Notes: generated by a model not told the origin, from the letters alone. A stretch of DNA of 64,000 nt from Propionibacteriaceae bacterium P6A17 (GCA_000619965.1 JHVD01000003.1:176000-239999), one strand, 5' to 3'. Shown: positions 20,414 to 30,367, counted from the stretch's first letter. Numbers and translations: made by a program.

Positions 20414-21345
20414 TGCAGACCATCACCTCCGGCGCAGGCGGCCTCGCCGGCGCGCTCGGCGCCTCCGTCAGCTCATTCCAACGCGCCCACAGCGGCGTGC
20501 TCACGCAGGAGAACGCCCAGCGTTACAAGGAATTGCCCCAGACCATGACCGCTCTCGAGCAGGCGCTCGATCAGGCCATCCGCATCGACGAGCAGCACTC
20601 GACGAGCTTCTGGGAGGAGCTCGGTGAACTGTGGGATCACGGCTTCGGCTACCTGGCAGACAAGCGGCGCTTCGACGCCGAAGTCGCCCAGCTCGTCGAA
20701 CGGGCGAGGACCAACATGCAGACACTGCGCAACAAGGTCGATCAGGCCGCCGAATTCCTCGACGTCCCCGACCGTCTCCGGCAGGACGTCGCGCGCTGGA
20801 AGTCCGTCGCCGATGCCACACACTCGACGATGACGGCCATCCCCGGGCTCGGGGCCGTTGACGGCTGGCAAGGGCGCGGCGCCGAAGCCTACGGGACGAT
20901 GGTGGGTGTCCAGGGCGAGGCCTCCGGCGAATATGATTCGCTGCCCTCCAACATGGAGTACATCCTGACCCTCGCCTGTGAGTACAACACCCAAGTGCTG
21001 GCCGCCACCTACGGCTACGTTCGCACGGCGTTGAACCACTCGAGCATGTGCTACGCCAACGGAGACAAGGAATTCTACGTCAACACCGCCAATGTGAACT
21101 CGGCCGTCGAACTGTGCCTGGACCGCATCCCCGCCCAGTACGACGCCGCCCGCCAGCAGGCCAACCAGATGAGTGGCGACATCGTCGAACTGCGAAACAC
21201 CCCCGTCGTGATTCGCGATGGCTGGCCCAGCGGCACGAGCCGCGCTGGTCAGCAGGGCGCGACAGCCGGACCCATCGCAGCACCGCAGACCTCCCCCACG
21301 CCCTCGGGAGACAAGCCCGGCACCGTCGATGGCGTCCACCGCTGA
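20413..21345 (+). CDS. WXG-like helical protein, putative type VII secretion substrate
   Basis: 310 residues, mostly α-helical with a long amphipathic N-terminal half (about 25-130) and a WxG-type turn in DGWQGRGAEAY near residue 155, the signature shape of WXG100/LXG helical hairpins. A second helical half (about 165-265) contains Cys residues around LTLACEYN, SSMCYAN and VELCLD, and the end is Pro/Thr-rich. No toxin domain is recognised. The ATG overlaps the stop of the EspC-like gene (TGATG). No ESX core component (EccB, EccC, EccD, EccE, MycP) is found here, so any export depends on a machine encoded elsewhere. Confidence 0.65.
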   Translation: MQTITSGAGGLAGALGASVSSFQRAHSGVLTQENAQRYKELPQTMTALEQALDQAIRIDEQHSTSFWEELGELWDHGFGYLADKRRFDAEVAQLVERARTNMQTLRNKVDQAAEFLDVPDRLRQDVARWKSVADATHSTMTAIPGLGAVDGWQGRGAEAYGTMVGVQGEASGEYDSLPSNMEYILTLACEYNTQVLAATYGYVRTALNHSSMCYANGDKEFYVNTANVNSAVELCLDRIPAQYDAARQQANQMSGDIVELRNTPVVIRDGWPSGTSRAGQQGATAGPIAAPQTSPTPSGDKPGTVDGVHR

Positions 21346-21451
21346 TCGCACCGCGCCCCGCGCGCGGCACTGGGGATGCCGACGGGACGCCGTCGCCGCG
21401 ACCCCACGGCCCTGCCATACTCGAGTCTGAGTCGAGCGAGGAGACGACGTC

Positions 21452-22141
21452 ATGGATGTACACGTCACGAGGGGACGACTCGCCGTCCTCCCAGCCGTGG
21501 CTGCAGCCCTCCTGATGACCGGATGCACCGGCCTGGGCGCAGGGACACCCACTGAGGCCAGCCCGTCGGATACGCCGGCACCCGCGTCGTCCCCTGCGAC
21601 GTCCACGCCAGCGCCCCCGACGAGCCCCGAGCCGCCGCCCGCTTCGCCGACGACGAGCGCCACCACCGGCACACCACCGGTCCCGATCAGCGAGGGATTC
21701 GACCTCACCGACCCGGGCTGGCACGACGTGGCTCCCCCTGTGGTGTTCCGCGCGATCATCCCGACGGGCGCGCGCCTCCAGCCGCCCACCTCGCTTCCCG
21801 AGGGCTACGAACTGGTCAACTACTCGGAGCGCGACGCGGTCACCGCCGCGGCGGACTACCAGCTTCCCGGCGACGAGATCGGCCGGCTCGAAGTCACGAT
21901 CCGTGAGAACACCGCGGTGCCCCCGCCACGCTGGGACTTCGCCATCGGCCTCATGTCCGACCCAAGGCAGGTCGGCTACAGCCTGTGCCACGAGGTCGCC
22001 GGCGTCGGCACGCCCGTCTGCCACGCGTTCAGCGAGGATCTGGAATTCACCGCCAACTACTACGGCATGGCCGAGACCCTGAGCGTCGAGCAGGTGGAGC
22101 CGATGCTCCAGGCATTCATCGCGGGCTTCGCCGCGAAGTAG
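21452..22141 (+). CDS. Lipoprotein of the type VII-like cluster
   Basis: 229 residues. Lipoprotein signal with lipobox LMTGC (Cys at about 25), a Pro/Thr/Ser-rich linker of about 50 residues, then a folded globular domain (about 85-229) starting near PISEGFDLTDPGW with two later cysteines (SLCHEV and PVCHAF) that could form a disulfide outside the cell. No family recognised. It starts about 106 bp after the WXG-like gene and is probably part of the same transcription unit. The PPV and AIIPTG segments resemble secreted proteins of unknown function linked to WXG genes, which I recall only loosely. Confidence 0.7.
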   Translation: MDVHVTRGRLAVLPAVAAALLMTGCTGLGAGTPTEASPSDTPAPASSPATSTPAPPTSPEPPPASPTTSATTGTPPVPISEGFDLTDPGWHDVAPPVVFRAIIPTGARLQPPTSLPEGYELVNYSERDAVTAAADYQLPGDEIGRLEVTIRENTAVPPPRWDFAIGLMSDPRQVGYSLCHEVAGVGTPVCHAFSEDLEFTANYYGMAETLSVEQVEPMLQAFIAGFAAK

Positions 22142-22177
22142 CCCGTCTGCTCGTCGCCCTGCCGCACCGGGCGCAGG

Positions 22178-22990
22178 TCACCGCCACCACGGGTCGAGCA
22201 GCGTCACCGGCGTCGTGCGCTTGTGCCGCGTGCGCAGCCACCGCTGCTCGATCTGCTCGGCCACCGCCTCGGGCACCTCGCGCCCCTCGAGGTAGTCGTC
22301 GATGTCGTCGTAGGTCAGCCCGAGCTCGTCCTCGTCGGCGCGCTGGGGCCGCCCGTCGAGCAGATCCGCCGTCGGGACCTTTGCCCACAGCGCCTCCGGC
22401 GCGCCCAGGTACTGCAGCAGTTGGCGGTTCTGGCGCTTGTCAAGCCCGAACAGCGGCAGCAGGTCCGCGCCCCCGTCGCCGAACTTCGTGAAGAAGCCGG
22501 TCACGGACTCCGCCCCGTGATCGGTGCCGATGACGAGCAGGCCAGCGTCACCCGCGACGGCGTACTGCGCGATCATGCGCGCGCGGGCCTTCACGTTGCC
22601 CTTGTTGAAGTCCGTGATGTCGCGCCCGACGCCGGCCTCGAAGGCGCGCTCCATCCCGTCGACGGCGCCCTTGATGTTGAGCGTCACCACGCTACGGGCC
22701 CGGATGAACGCGAGCGCCGCCTGCGCGTCGGCCTCGTCGCGCTGCACCCCGTAGGGCAGTCGCATCGCGACGAAGTCGGCGTCGTCGCCCATCCGCTCGA
22801 CGGCGAGCTGCGCCAGACGCCCCGCCAGCGTCGAGTCGATACCGCCGGAGATCCCGAGCACGAAGCCACGCGCATGGGCGTGCTCGGCGTAGTCGACGAG
22901 GAATTGCACTCGCCGCTCCACCTCCTGCGCCGGATCGATCTCGGGCCTCACACCCATCTCGTCGATGATCTTCGCCTGGAGTTCACGCAT
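22178..22990 (-). CDS. nadE: NH3-dependent NAD+ synthetase
   Basis: Converts nicotinic acid adenine dinucleotide to NAD+ using ammonia and ATP, the last step of NAD synthesis. 270 residues from ATG 22990 (a GTG at 22996 is also possible), the short ammonia-dependent form without a glutaminase domain. The PP-loop SGGIDST is at about residue 48; other conserved segments include the GTDHGAE motif and the [14 protein letters not shown] stretch. It converges on the lipoprotein gene and diverges from the acetyltransferase. Confidence 0.95.
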   Translation of the reverse strand: MRELQAKIIDEMGVRPEIDPAQEVERRVQFLVDYAEHAHARGFVLGISGGIDSTLAGRLAQLAVERMGDDADFVAMRLPYGVQRDEADAQAALAFIRARSVVTLNIKGAVDGMERAFEAGVGRDITDFNKGNVKARARMIAQYAVAGDAGLLVIGTDHGAESVTGFFTKFGDGGADLLPLFGLDKRQNRQLLQYLGAPEALWAKVPTADLLDGRPQRADEDELGLTYDDIDDYLEGREVPEAVAEQIEQRWLRTRHKRTTPVTLLDPWWR

Positions 22991-23145
22991 GGGCACAGCA
23001 TAGTTGCAGACCGCCCCTGGGCCGGGGTCTTCCGTCGCGGCACCGACGCCGGGGCGCAGCGCCCACGATGGTGTATCCCGGGCCCGACGACACCCCTCGC
23101 GTCGCCGAGGGCGCGCCGTCGGCTGCGGGCGGTAGTCTGCGGTGC

Positions 23146-23664
23146 GTGACCGAGCACCTCATCGCCCCACTCGACCCCGCGGAGGCCCGCGAGGTCGCCG
23201 TCGCGCACGCCGTGATGCAGGCCGCCACCTACGCCACCTACGCCAGCGCGGGCTTCACCGGCCAGCTCTTCGGCTACCTCGACGAGCGCATCGAGAGCCT
23301 GCTCGAGGCCGACCGGTGCCTGGTCGCGAAGAGCCCGCGCGGCAACGTCATCGGGCTCGCCTCCGTCACCGACGGCCCCGAATGGTGGGAGCGCCCCGAC
23401 GACCCGGACTTCGTCGCGCCCGCAGTCTCCCGCATCCTGCAGACGCTGTTCACCATGCCCGAGACCCACGGCACCGGGCTCGGCGCCGCGCTCCTCGACG
23501 CGGTCCTGCCCGACGGCGAGCCCGCCTACCTGTGGGTGATGCGCGAGAACCCGCGCGCCCAGCGCTTCTACGCCAAGCACGGCTTCGCCCCCGACGGCTA
23601 CACCTTGCGCACCGACGGGTGGGGCGACATGGACATGATCCGGATGGTGCGCCCGCGCCGGTGA
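23146..23664 (+). CDS. GNAT family N-acetyltransferase
   Basis: 172 residues from GTG 23146, in frame with a longer open stretch to 23068 that lacks protein-like sequence. The acetyl-CoA binding motif ([16 protein letters not shown]/RxxGxG/A type) and the terminal segment [13 protein letters not shown] are typical of GNAT acetyltransferases. Substrate unknown. It is a lone gene between divergent nadE and convergent thrC. Confidence 0.85.
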   Translation: MTEHLIAPLDPAEAREVAVAHAVMQAATYATYASAGFTGQLFGYLDERIESLLEADRCLVAKSPRGNVIGLASVTDGPEWWERPDDPDFVAPAVSRILQTLFTMPETHGTGLGAALLDAVLPDGEPAYLWVMRENPRAQRFYAKHGFAPDGYTLRTDGWGDMDMIRMVRPRR

Positions 23665-23673
23665 CGCCGAGGG

Positions 23674-25104
23674 TCAGCGTCCGCCGACCGTCTCCTCGAT
23701 GATCGCCTTGACGGCATCGACGTCGCGGCCCACCTCGCGCACGTGACGCGGCAGGTCCTCGATGCCGACGAACCGCTCCGGCCGCTGCGGCGCCACGCCG
23801 ACGGCCTCGACGATCGTCTCCGCGAACTTCACCGGCAGGGCCGTCTCCAGCACCGCCATCACGCGCCCCGGCACCGCCAGCTCGCGCGCGACGTGGAACC
23901 CGTCGGCGGTGTGCGGGTCGATCAGCCCGTCGCCGGCCTCGTGGACGCGCCGGATCTCCGCCAGCCGGTGGGCATGCGACGACGACCCCGCGGCGAACCC
24001 GAACCGGGCCTCGGCCCGCTGGAAGGCGGGCTCCGCGGACAGGTCGAACTGCCCGTCGCGCGGCAGCCGCTCGACGAACAGCTCCCGCACGCGCTGCGCG
24101 TCGCGGTCGAGGAGGTCGAAGACGAAACGCTCGAAGTTGGACGCCTTGGAGATGTCCATCGACGGCGAACTCGTGCGCTCGGCCGTCGCGCGGGGCCGGT
24201 ATACGCCGGTGCGGAAGAACTCGGCCAGCACATCGTTCTCGTTGGAGGCGAGCCCGAGCTGCACGATCGGCAGGCCCATCTCGCGGGCGATGTGGCCGGC
24301 GGCGATGTTGCCGAAGTTGCCCGACGGCACCACGAACGCCACTCGGGCGGCCGGGCCCTCCTCGTCGGTGATGGTGAGCCAGGCGGCGAAGTAGTACACC
24401 ACCTGCGCGAGCAGGCGCGCCCAGTTGATCGAGTTGACCGCCCCGATCGAGTGGCGCACCTTGAATTCGGCGTCCGCGCCGACGGCCTTGACGATGTCCT
24501 GGCAGTCGTCGAACGTGCCGTCGACGGCGATGTTGACGATCGCGGGATCGTCGAGCGAGTACATCTGCGCCTGCTGGAACGGCGACATGCGGCCGGCCGG
24601 CGACAGCATGAACACCCGCACCCCGGCCTTGCCGAGCATCGCGTACTCCGCCGAGCTGCCCGTGTCGCCCGAGGTGGCGCCCAGGATGTTGAGCTCGCGG
24701 CCGCGCCTGCCCAGCTCGTACGCGAACAGCTCGCCGAGCAGCAGCATCGCCATGTCCTTGAACGCCGCCGACGGGCCGTTGGACAGGTGGACGCGCCAGA
24801 TGCCGTCCGAGTGCCGGGTGCAGGGGACGATCGCCGGGTCGGAGAACTTGTCCGACGAGTAGGCGCGCTCGCAGATCCCCCGCAGGTCGTCGTCGGGGAT
24901 GTCGTCGACGAACAGGCGCACGATCTCGAACGCGAGCGCCGCGTAGCCCTCGCGCGCCAGCAGACCGCTCCACTGCTCGAGCTGCGCGGCATCCACCTGC
25001 GGGTACCGCTCGGGCAGGTAGAGGCCGCCGTCGGGCGCGAGCCCCTCCAGCAGGATGTCGGTGAACTTCGCGGGGCCAGCACCCCTCGTCGAAACGTACT
25101 GCAC
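23674..25104 (-). CDS. thrC: Threonine synthase
   Basis: PLP-dependent enzyme that converts O-phosphohomoserine to threonine. 476 residues from GTG 25104. The N-terminal segment TRGAGPAKFTDILLEGLAPDGGLYLPE is of the long, E. coli/yeast-like threonine synthase class (quoted here only by its ends TRGAG and GGLYLPE). The PLP lysine lies in SAAFKDMAM and the PLP phosphate loop is GATSGDTGSSAEYA. The gene is not next to hom or thrB, so threonine synthesis is dispersed in this genome. Confidence 0.95.
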   Translation of the reverse strand: MQYVSTRGAGPAKFTDILLEGLAPDGGLYLPERYPQVDAAQLEQWSGLLAREGYAALAFEIVRLFVDDIPDDDLRGICERAYSSDKFSDPAIVPCTRHSDGIWRVHLSNGPSAAFKDMAMLLLGELFAYELGRRGRELNILGATSGDTGSSAEYAMLGKAGVRVFMLSPAGRMSPFQQAQMYSLDDPAIVNIAVDGTFDDCQDIVKAVGADAEFKVRHSIGAVNSINWARLLAQVVYYFAAWLTITDEEGPAARVAFVVPSGNFGNIAAGHIAREMGLPIVQLGLASNENDVLAEFFRTGVYRPRATAERTSSPSMDISKASNFERFVFDLLDRDAQRVRELFVERLPRDGQFDLSAEPAFQRAEARFGFAAGSSSHAHRLAEIRRVHEAGDGLIDPHTADGFHVARELAVPGRVMAVLETALPVKFAETIVEAVGVAPQRPERFVGIEDLPRHVREVGRDVDAVKAIIEETVGGR

Positions 25105-25229
25105 CCCACCAGCCTAGGCGCTGACGATGCGGGGTGTGGGGGCTGTCCGGCCGGCCGCGGCCGCAGACGAGCACGCGGAAGCCGTCGGACCCCCGGCGCG
25201 GCCGCCGCGGCTCCGATACGGTTGATCGC

Positions 25230-25733
25230 ATGTTCAAACGCATCGTGCGCGGCTTCCAACATCTCGCGCTGCTGCTGGCCCGCGTGACCGTCGGCGGCGT
25301 GCTCGTGGCCCGAGGCTGGCACCGCTGGTTCGGCACCGGGATCGACGAGCAGGCGCGCATCCTCGCCGAGGCCGGCCTGCCCTCCCCCGAACTGCTCGCG
25401 TGGCTCGTCACGCTGTTCGAGCTGGCCGGCGGCACCCTGCTGGTCTTCGGACTGGGCACGCCGATCGTCGGGCTCGGCACGACGGTGCTCGCGCTCGGCA
25501 CCGGCTGGGTGCGGCACTCGCATGCGTTCCTGCGTCACGAGGGCGGCCTCGAATACCATCTCGTGCTCGCCGCGGCGGGGCTGCTGCTCTGCGCGTTCGG
25601 CTCCGGCCGCCTCGGTGCCGACGCCCTCTTCCGCGCACCGCGGGAGCGGCCCAGCGACGACACCATCGACGCCACGCCCCCGGAGGAGACCCCGCGCGAA
25701 ACGACCGTCTTCTCACAGGAATCACACAGCTGA
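25230..25733 (+). CDS. DoxX family membrane protein
   Basis: 167 residues from ATG 25230. It is a four-helix DoxX/SURF4-type membrane protein: the first helix has the RVTVGGVLVARGWHRWF pattern seen at the start of DoxX proteins, followed by helices around 57-78, 85-98 and 107-125. The C-terminal 40 residues are acidic and soluble. DoxX proteins are found in redox or thiol stress contexts; a definite role is not known here. Followed 40 bp later by a two-component system, possibly independent. Confidence 0.85.
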   Translation: MFKRIVRGFQHLALLLARVTVGGVLVARGWHRWFGTGIDEQARILAEAGLPSPELLAWLVTLFELAGGTLLVFGLGTPIVGLGTTVLALGTGWVRHSHAFLRHEGGLEYHLVLAAAGLLLCAFGSGRLGADALFRAPRERPSDDTIDATPPEETPRETTVFSQESHS

Positions 25734-25773
25734 CGCACTGACAACACCCGGACGGCCGTGGGATGCTTGACGC

Positions 25774-26499
25774 ATGGCCACCCCAGAACCGCTGCGCCGC
25801 CCCGACGGCACTCCCATCCGCGTCCTCACCGTCGACGACGAGCCGAGCCTCACCGAGCTGCTGGCGATGGCGATGCGCTACGAGGGCTGGGACGTCTCCA
25901 CCGCGACGACGGGCAGCGAGGCCGTCCGCGTCGCCCGCGACGTGCAGCCCGACGCGATCGTGCTCGACATGATGCTGCCCGACTTCGACGGCCTCGAGGT
26001 GATGCAGCGCATCCGCACCGAACAGCCAGACGTGCCCGTGATCTTCCTCACCGCACGCGATGCCGTGCAGGACCGCATCGCCGGCCTCACCGCCGGCGGC
26101 GACGACTACGTCACGAAGCCGTTCTCGCTGGAGGAGGTCATCGCGCGGCTGCGGGGCCTCCTACGTCGCAGCGGCGCCACCGTGGCGCAGCCGGACTCGC
26201 AGCTCGTCGTCGGGGACCTCCTGCTCGACGAGGACTCGCACGAGGTGACCCGCGGCGGCCAGGAGATCAGCCTCACGGCCACCGAGTTCGAGCTGCTGCG
26301 CTTCCTCATGCGCAACCCGAAGCGCGTCCTCAGCAAGGCCCAGATCCTGGACCGCGTGTGGAACTACGACTTCGGCGGGCAGGCGAACGTCGTCGAGCTG
26401 TACATCTCGTACCTGCGCAAGAAGATCGACGCCGGCCGGCCGCCGATGATCCACACCATGCGCGGTGCCGGCTACGTGCTGAAGCCGGCGGTCGAATGA
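25774..26499 (+). CDS. OmpR-family response regulator
   Basis: 241 residues. Receiver domain (about 15-130) with acidic pair D21-D22, phosphoacceptor D65 (IVLDMMLPD), and the conserved K115 in YVTKPF. C-terminal winged helix (about 145-241) with ELLRFLMRNPKRVLSKAQIL and the recognition region VVELYISYLRKKI, ending with RGAGYVLKP. Its stop overlaps the start of the sensor kinase (ATGA), so the two form an operon. Targets unknown; resembles MprA/TrcR-like actinobacterial regulators. Confidence 0.95.
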   Translation: MATPEPLRRPDGTPIRVLTVDDEPSLTELLAMAMRYEGWDVSTATTGSEAVRVARDVQPDAIVLDMMLPDFDGLEVMQRIRTEQPDVPVIFLTARDAVQDRIAGLTAGGDDYVTKPFSLEEVIARLRGLLRRSGATVAQPDSQLVVGDLLLDEDSHEVTRGGQEISLTATEFELLRFLMRNPKRVLSKAQILDRVWNYDFGGQANVVELYISYLRKKIDAGRPPMIHTMRGAGYVLKPAVE

Positions 26500-27965
26500 G
26501 CTCCCCCGCCCAGCCGACGACGCCCGCCCCCGCCCAGACGACGACGCCCGCCCCCGCGCACACGCAAGCGCCTGCGACGAAGCGACGCGGCCCCGTCCGC
26601 GGCACCCTGGCCCGCCAGATCCAGACGCGGATGGCGCTCACCGTCGCCGCGCTCGCGGTGCTGCTGTCCGGGATGATGCTGCTGGTGGCGCAGAACCTCC
26701 TCATCCGCCAGATCGACACCGAGCTCGACACCCTCCCGGCGCGCGTCCAGGAGGGCGGGACCGACCTGCACCGCCCCGGCATCTCCCGCGGCACCCTGCT
26801 CGTGGTGCGCTCCGGCAACGGGGTCACCGCGAGCATCGTCGGCAGCGACAGCGTCGACAGCCTCAAGGACGGGATCGAGCGGCTCCTGACGTTGCCCGGC
26901 GGCCGCAGCACTGTCACGCTGCCGGAGCTCGGCCGCTACCGGGTGAAGGTGATGGACACCCGCCAGGGGCAGGACGTCATCATCGGGATGCCGATGCACC
27001 TCGTCGACGAGACGATGGTGCGGCTGTCGATCGCGGCGCTCGGCATCACGGTCCTCGCCGTGGCGGTCACGGTGCTCGTCACCCGTCGGCTCATCGGCGA
27101 TGCGACGAAACCCCTCGACGCTCTCACCGCCACCGCGGAGCAGGTCTCGGCCCAGCGGCTCGACCGCGGCGCCGTCGAGGTGCCCCGCGTCGACATCCGC
27201 ACGCTTCCGCCGCAGCACGAGGTGGCGAAGCTCGGCCAGTCCTTCAACCACATGCTCGGCAACGTCGAGCACGCCCTGGTCGCCCGCGAGACCTCCGAGC
27301 AGAAGCTTCGCCGGTTCGTCGCCGACGCCTCCCACGAGCTGCGCAACCCGCTCGCGTCGATCGCCGGCTACTCGCAGCTCGCGGAGCGCCACGCCAGCGG
27401 CCTCGACGACAACACCGCCTTCGCGCTGCACCGCATCTCCGCCGAGTCGCAGCGCATGCGCAAGCTCGTGGAGGACATGATGATGCTGGCCCGCCTCGAC
27501 GCGCACCAGCAGTCGGAGCCGGCGCCGGTGGACGCCGTCGAGGTGGTGCTCAACGCCACCTCCGACGCGCGCGCATCCTCGCCGACGCACCAGTGGCGGC
27601 TGTCGTTGCCCGACGAGCCCGTCGTCGTCCTGGCCGGCGCCGACCAGCTCCAGCAGGTCATGGTGAACCTGCTCGGCAACGCCCGCAAGCACACGCCGGC
27701 CGGGACGATCGTCGAGGCGGCCGTGTGGCCCGACGGCACGATCACCGTCACCGACAATGGCCCGGGCATCGCGCCCGACGTGCTCCCGCACGTCTTCGAG
27801 CGGTTCACGAGGGCCGACGATGCCCGTCGCCACTCCGAGGAGCATTCGACGGGGCTCGGTCTGGCGATCGTGAAGGCGCAGGTGGAGAGCTTCGGCGGCA
27901 CCGTCGAGGTGTCGTCGGTGCCGGGGCGGACGGCGTTCCGGGTGCGGCTACCGCTGGCAGGCTGA
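26496..27965 (+). CDS. Membrane sensor histidine kinase
   Basis: 489 residues. The N-terminus is Pro/Thr/Ala-rich and cytoplasmic (about 1-40). Transmembrane helices at about 47-67 and 178-197 flank a periplasmic-side sensing region. HAMP domain (about 198-265), HisKA with H280 in ADASHELRNPL, HATPase_c with DNGPGI and GLGLAIV. It pairs with the response regulator whose stop codon it overlaps by 4 bp. Signal unknown. Distinct from the kinase at 247-1701: different N-terminus and no similarity in the sensing region. Confidence 0.95.
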   Translation: MSSPAQPTTPAPAQTTTPAPAHTQAPATKRRGPVRGTLARQIQTRMALTVAALAVLLSGMMLLVAQNLLIRQIDTELDTLPARVQEGGTDLHRPGISRGTLLVVRSGNGVTASIVGSDSVDSLKDGIERLLTLPGGRSTVTLPELGRYRVKVMDTRQGQDVIIGMPMHLVDETMVRLSIAALGITVLAVAVTVLVTRRLIGDATKPLDALTATAEQVSAQRLDRGAVEVPRVDIRTLPPQHEVAKLGQSFNHMLGNVEHALVARETSEQKLRRFVADASHELRNPLASIAGYSQLAERHASGLDDNTAFALHRISAESQRMRKLVEDMMMLARLDAHQQSEPAPVDAVEVVLNATSDARASSPTHQWRLSLPDEPVVVLAGADQLQQVMVNLLGNARKHTPAGTIVEAAVWPDGTITVTDNGPGIAPDVLPHVFERFTRADDARRHSEEHSTGLGLAIVKAQVESFGGTVEVSSVPGRTAFRVRLPLAG

Positions 27966-28011
27966 CCCCCTACCTTCACATTTGCGCAGATAACGCGGTA
28001 GCATCCCGGGC

Positions 28012-29247
28012 ATGCTGCGCCCCCTCCACGACCCGACCTACCGCCGCCTCTACCTGGCGCAGGTCGTCGCGCTGCTGGGCACGGGCATCGCCACCGTCGC
28101 GCTCGGCCTGCTCGCCTACGACCTCCGCCCGCACGAGGCGGGCCGCATCCTGGGCACGGCGCTGGCAGTCAAGATGGTGGCCTACGTCGCGGTCGCGCCC
28201 GTCGCCACCGCCCTGCTGGCCCGACGCGCCACCCGACGGGTGCTCGTCGGGGCGGATCTGGTACGCCTCGCCGCCGCGGCCGCGCTGCCCTTCGTGAGCG
28301 CGCAGTGGCACATCTACGTGCTGATCTTCGTGCTGCAGGCCGCGTCGGCCACCTTCACCCCCACCTTCCAGGCGCTCATCCCGCGGGTGCTGGCCGACGA
28401 GGAGGTCTACACGCAGGCCCTCTCGCTCTCGCGCCTCGCCTACGACCTCGAGGCCGTGATCTCGCCGGTGTTCGCCGCCGCGCTGCTGACCCTCGTCACC
28501 GCACCGACGCTGTTCCTCGGCACGGCGGCCAGCTTCGCCATCAGCGCGCTCATCATCCTCGCCACAAGGCTGCCGTCGCCGGGGGCGCCGTCGGAACCCG
28601 ACGACGAGGCCCCGCTCCTCAGCCTCAGCCTCGCCGGCATCGCGCTCATGGGCCGCACGCCTGCGCTGCGCCCGGTGCTCGCCATCAACCTCGCCGTCGC
28701 CGCCGCCGGCGCCTACGTGCTGGTGCTGACCGTCGTGATCGTCCGCGACCACTTCGGGCTGCCCGAGGACGCGGTGGCGTGGATGCTTGCCGCGAACGGG
28801 CTCGGATCCATGGCGGGGGCGCTGCTGCTGCCGCGGTGGCTGCGGCGCCTGCCCGAGCGCCCGCTGATGCTGGGCGGCGGGGTGGCGTTGGCGGTGGCCA
28901 GCGCGGCGGTGCCGGTCACGCTGCACGGCGCGGCCTGGTGGGGCGTCCCGGTGCTGGCCGCGCTGTGGCTGGCGATCGGCCTCGCCTGGGCGTGCGCGGA
29001 GACCCCCGTCGCCCGGCTCATCCGACGCCACGTCGACCCCGACGAGCTCCCCTGCGCCTTCGCCGCGCAGTTCTCGCTGAGCCACGCCTGCTGGCTCGTC
29101 ACCTACCCGCTCGTCGGGTGGCTGGGCACCGCCTCGCTGGGCGGCGCCGCCGTCGCCATGGCCGCCGTCGCAGCCCTCGCGACGACGCTCGGCGCGCTGC
29201 TGTGGCCGCGTGCTACCAGCCGCAGGCCCGCCCGTCTGTCACAATGA
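28012..29247 (+). CDS. Major facilitator superfamily transporter
   Basis: 411 residues with about 12 hydrophobic helices, beginning LRPLHDPTYRRLYLAQVVALLG and carrying the MFS loop 2-3-type basic stretch ARRATRRVLVGADLVRLAAA. Such proteins are drug/metabolite efflux or uptake carriers of the MFS_3/enterobactin-exporter-like group. It precedes an ArsR-family regulator by 4 bp, so efflux of a metal or toxic compound is plausible. The specific substrate cannot be read from the sequence. Confidence 0.9.
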   Translation: MLRPLHDPTYRRLYLAQVVALLGTGIATVALGLLAYDLRPHEAGRILGTALAVKMVAYVAVAPVATALLARRATRRVLVGADLVRLAAAAALPFVSAQWHIYVLIFVLQAASATFTPTFQALIPRVLADEEVYTQALSLSRLAYDLEAVISPVFAAALLTLVTAPTLFLGTAASFAISALIILATRLPSPGAPSEPDDEAPLLSLSLAGIALMGRTPALRPVLAINLAVAAAGAYVLVLTVVIVRDHFGLPEDAVAWMLAANGLGSMAGALLLPRWLRRLPERPLMLGGGVALAVASAAVPVTLHGAAWWGVPVLAALWLAIGLAWACAETPVARLIRRHVDPDELPCAFAAQFSLSHACWLVTYPLVGWLGTASLGGAAVAMAAVAALATTLGALLWPRATSRRPARLSQ

Positions 29248-29251
29248 CGAC

Positions 29252-29584
29252 ATGGATGGGCGGCTGACGCTCCCGCCCGAGCGGGACACGGAACACGCGG
29301 TGCAGGTGCTGCGCCTGCTGGCCGAGCCCACCCGGCTCACCATCCTGCTCCTGACGTCGCAGGAGGAGCTGTCCGTGACGAGGCTCGCCGAGCTGACGGG
29401 GCGCCCCTCGACGGTGGTGTCGCAGCACCTCGCGAAGCTCAGGGCCGCGGGCCTGGTGGTGCCCCGTCGCGACGGCACCACCATCTACTACTCCCAGCCC
29501 CACTGGCACCTCGCGCAGCTCTGCCAGCAGATCCTCAAGCACACCGAGCACGCCCTCTACGAGCACCCGCCGCACCACCGCTGA
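29252..29584 (+). CDS. ArsR/SmtB family regulator paired with the MFS transporter
   Basis: 110 residues from ATG 29252. ArsR-type winged helix with ELSVTRLAELTGRPSTVVSQHLAKLRAAGLV as the DNA-binding unit (noted here by the core STVVSQHLAKL), and a His-rich C-terminus (HWHLAQLCQQ, HTEHALYEHPPHH) that could form a metal site of the α5 type seen in NmtR/SmtB-like zinc, nickel or cobalt sensors. It is directly downstream of the transporter gene and likely controls it. There is no CxC motif, so arsenic sensing is unlikely. Confidence 0.85.
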   Translation: MDGRLTLPPERDTEHAVQVLRLLAEPTRLTILLLTSQEELSVTRLAELTGRPSTVVSQHLAKLRAAGLVVPRRDGTTIYYSQPHWHLAQLCQQILKHTEHALYEHPPHHR

Positions 29585-29625
29585 GCGACGCGACGGGTGA
29601 CGGGCGCAGGCTACGCGCGGGAGGT

Positions 29626-30294
29626 TCAGTAGCTGCCGTCAGCGACGCCGCCGTCGAGGACCGCGCGCGAGGACGACAGCCCCAGCCGGGTGGCGCCCGC
29701 GGCGACCATCGCCGTCGCCGTCTCCCAGTCGCGGATGCCGCCCGAGGCCTTGATGCCCAGACGTCCACCGACGGTGGCCTGCATGATCTCGACGGCGTGC
29801 ACGCTCGCGCCACCGGCGGGATGGAAGCCCGTCGACGTCTTGACGAAGTCAGCGCCGGCAGCCTCGGACGCACGGCAGGCCGCGACGATCTCGTCGTCGG
29901 TCAGCGCCGCCGACTCGATGATGACCTTCAGCACGCCCGACGTCGCCGCGCGCACCGCGCGGATCTCCTCCTCGACGAGATCCGCCCGGCCCTCCTTGAG
30001 CAGGCCGATGTTGATGACCATGTCGACCTCATCGGCACCGTTGCGGCACGCCTCCTCAGCCTCGAACGCCTTGGCCTGTGGCGTGTGGTTGCCGGACGGG
30101 AAGCCGACGACGGTGGCCACCAGCACCTCGCCGAGGTCCACGTCGAGGGGCAACATCGACGGCGACACGCACACCGAGTATGTGCCAAGCTCCTTGGCCT
30201 CCTCGACGAGGGCCGCCACCTGCGCGCGCGTCGCGTCGGTCTTCAGCAGCGTGTGGTCGATCATCTTGGCCAGTGTCTCGCGGGTAATGCTCAT
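29626..30294 (-). CDS. deoC: Deoxyribose-phosphate aldolase
   Basis: Cleaves 2-deoxyribose 5-phosphate to glyceraldehyde 3-phosphate and acetaldehyde in nucleoside catabolism. 222 residues from ATG 30294 (class I aldolase length). TIM-barrel with the Schiff-base lysine in FVKTSTGF and a second conserved lysine in KVIIES; the KASGGIRDW segment is near the C-terminus. Codon 12 onwards includes MIDHTLLK, typical of DeoC. No deoxynucleoside genes are adjacent. Confidence 0.95.
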   Translation of the reverse strand: MSITRETLAKMIDHTLLKTDATRAQVAALVEEAKELGTYSVCVSPSMLPLDVDLGEVLVATVVGFPSGNHTPQAKAFEAEEACRNGADEVDMVINIGLLKEGRADLVEEEIRAVRAATSGVLKVIIESAALTDDEIVAACRASEAAGADFVKTSTGFHPAGGASVHAVEIMQATVGGRLGIKASGGIRDWETATAMVAAGATRLGLSSSRAVLDGGVADGSY

Positions 30295-30367
30295 GCCCCC
30301 GAGCCTATCCGGCCCCGCGCCGGACACGTCGCCCCGGCGGTCGATCCGCCCCGAGCGGAGGGTTGCG

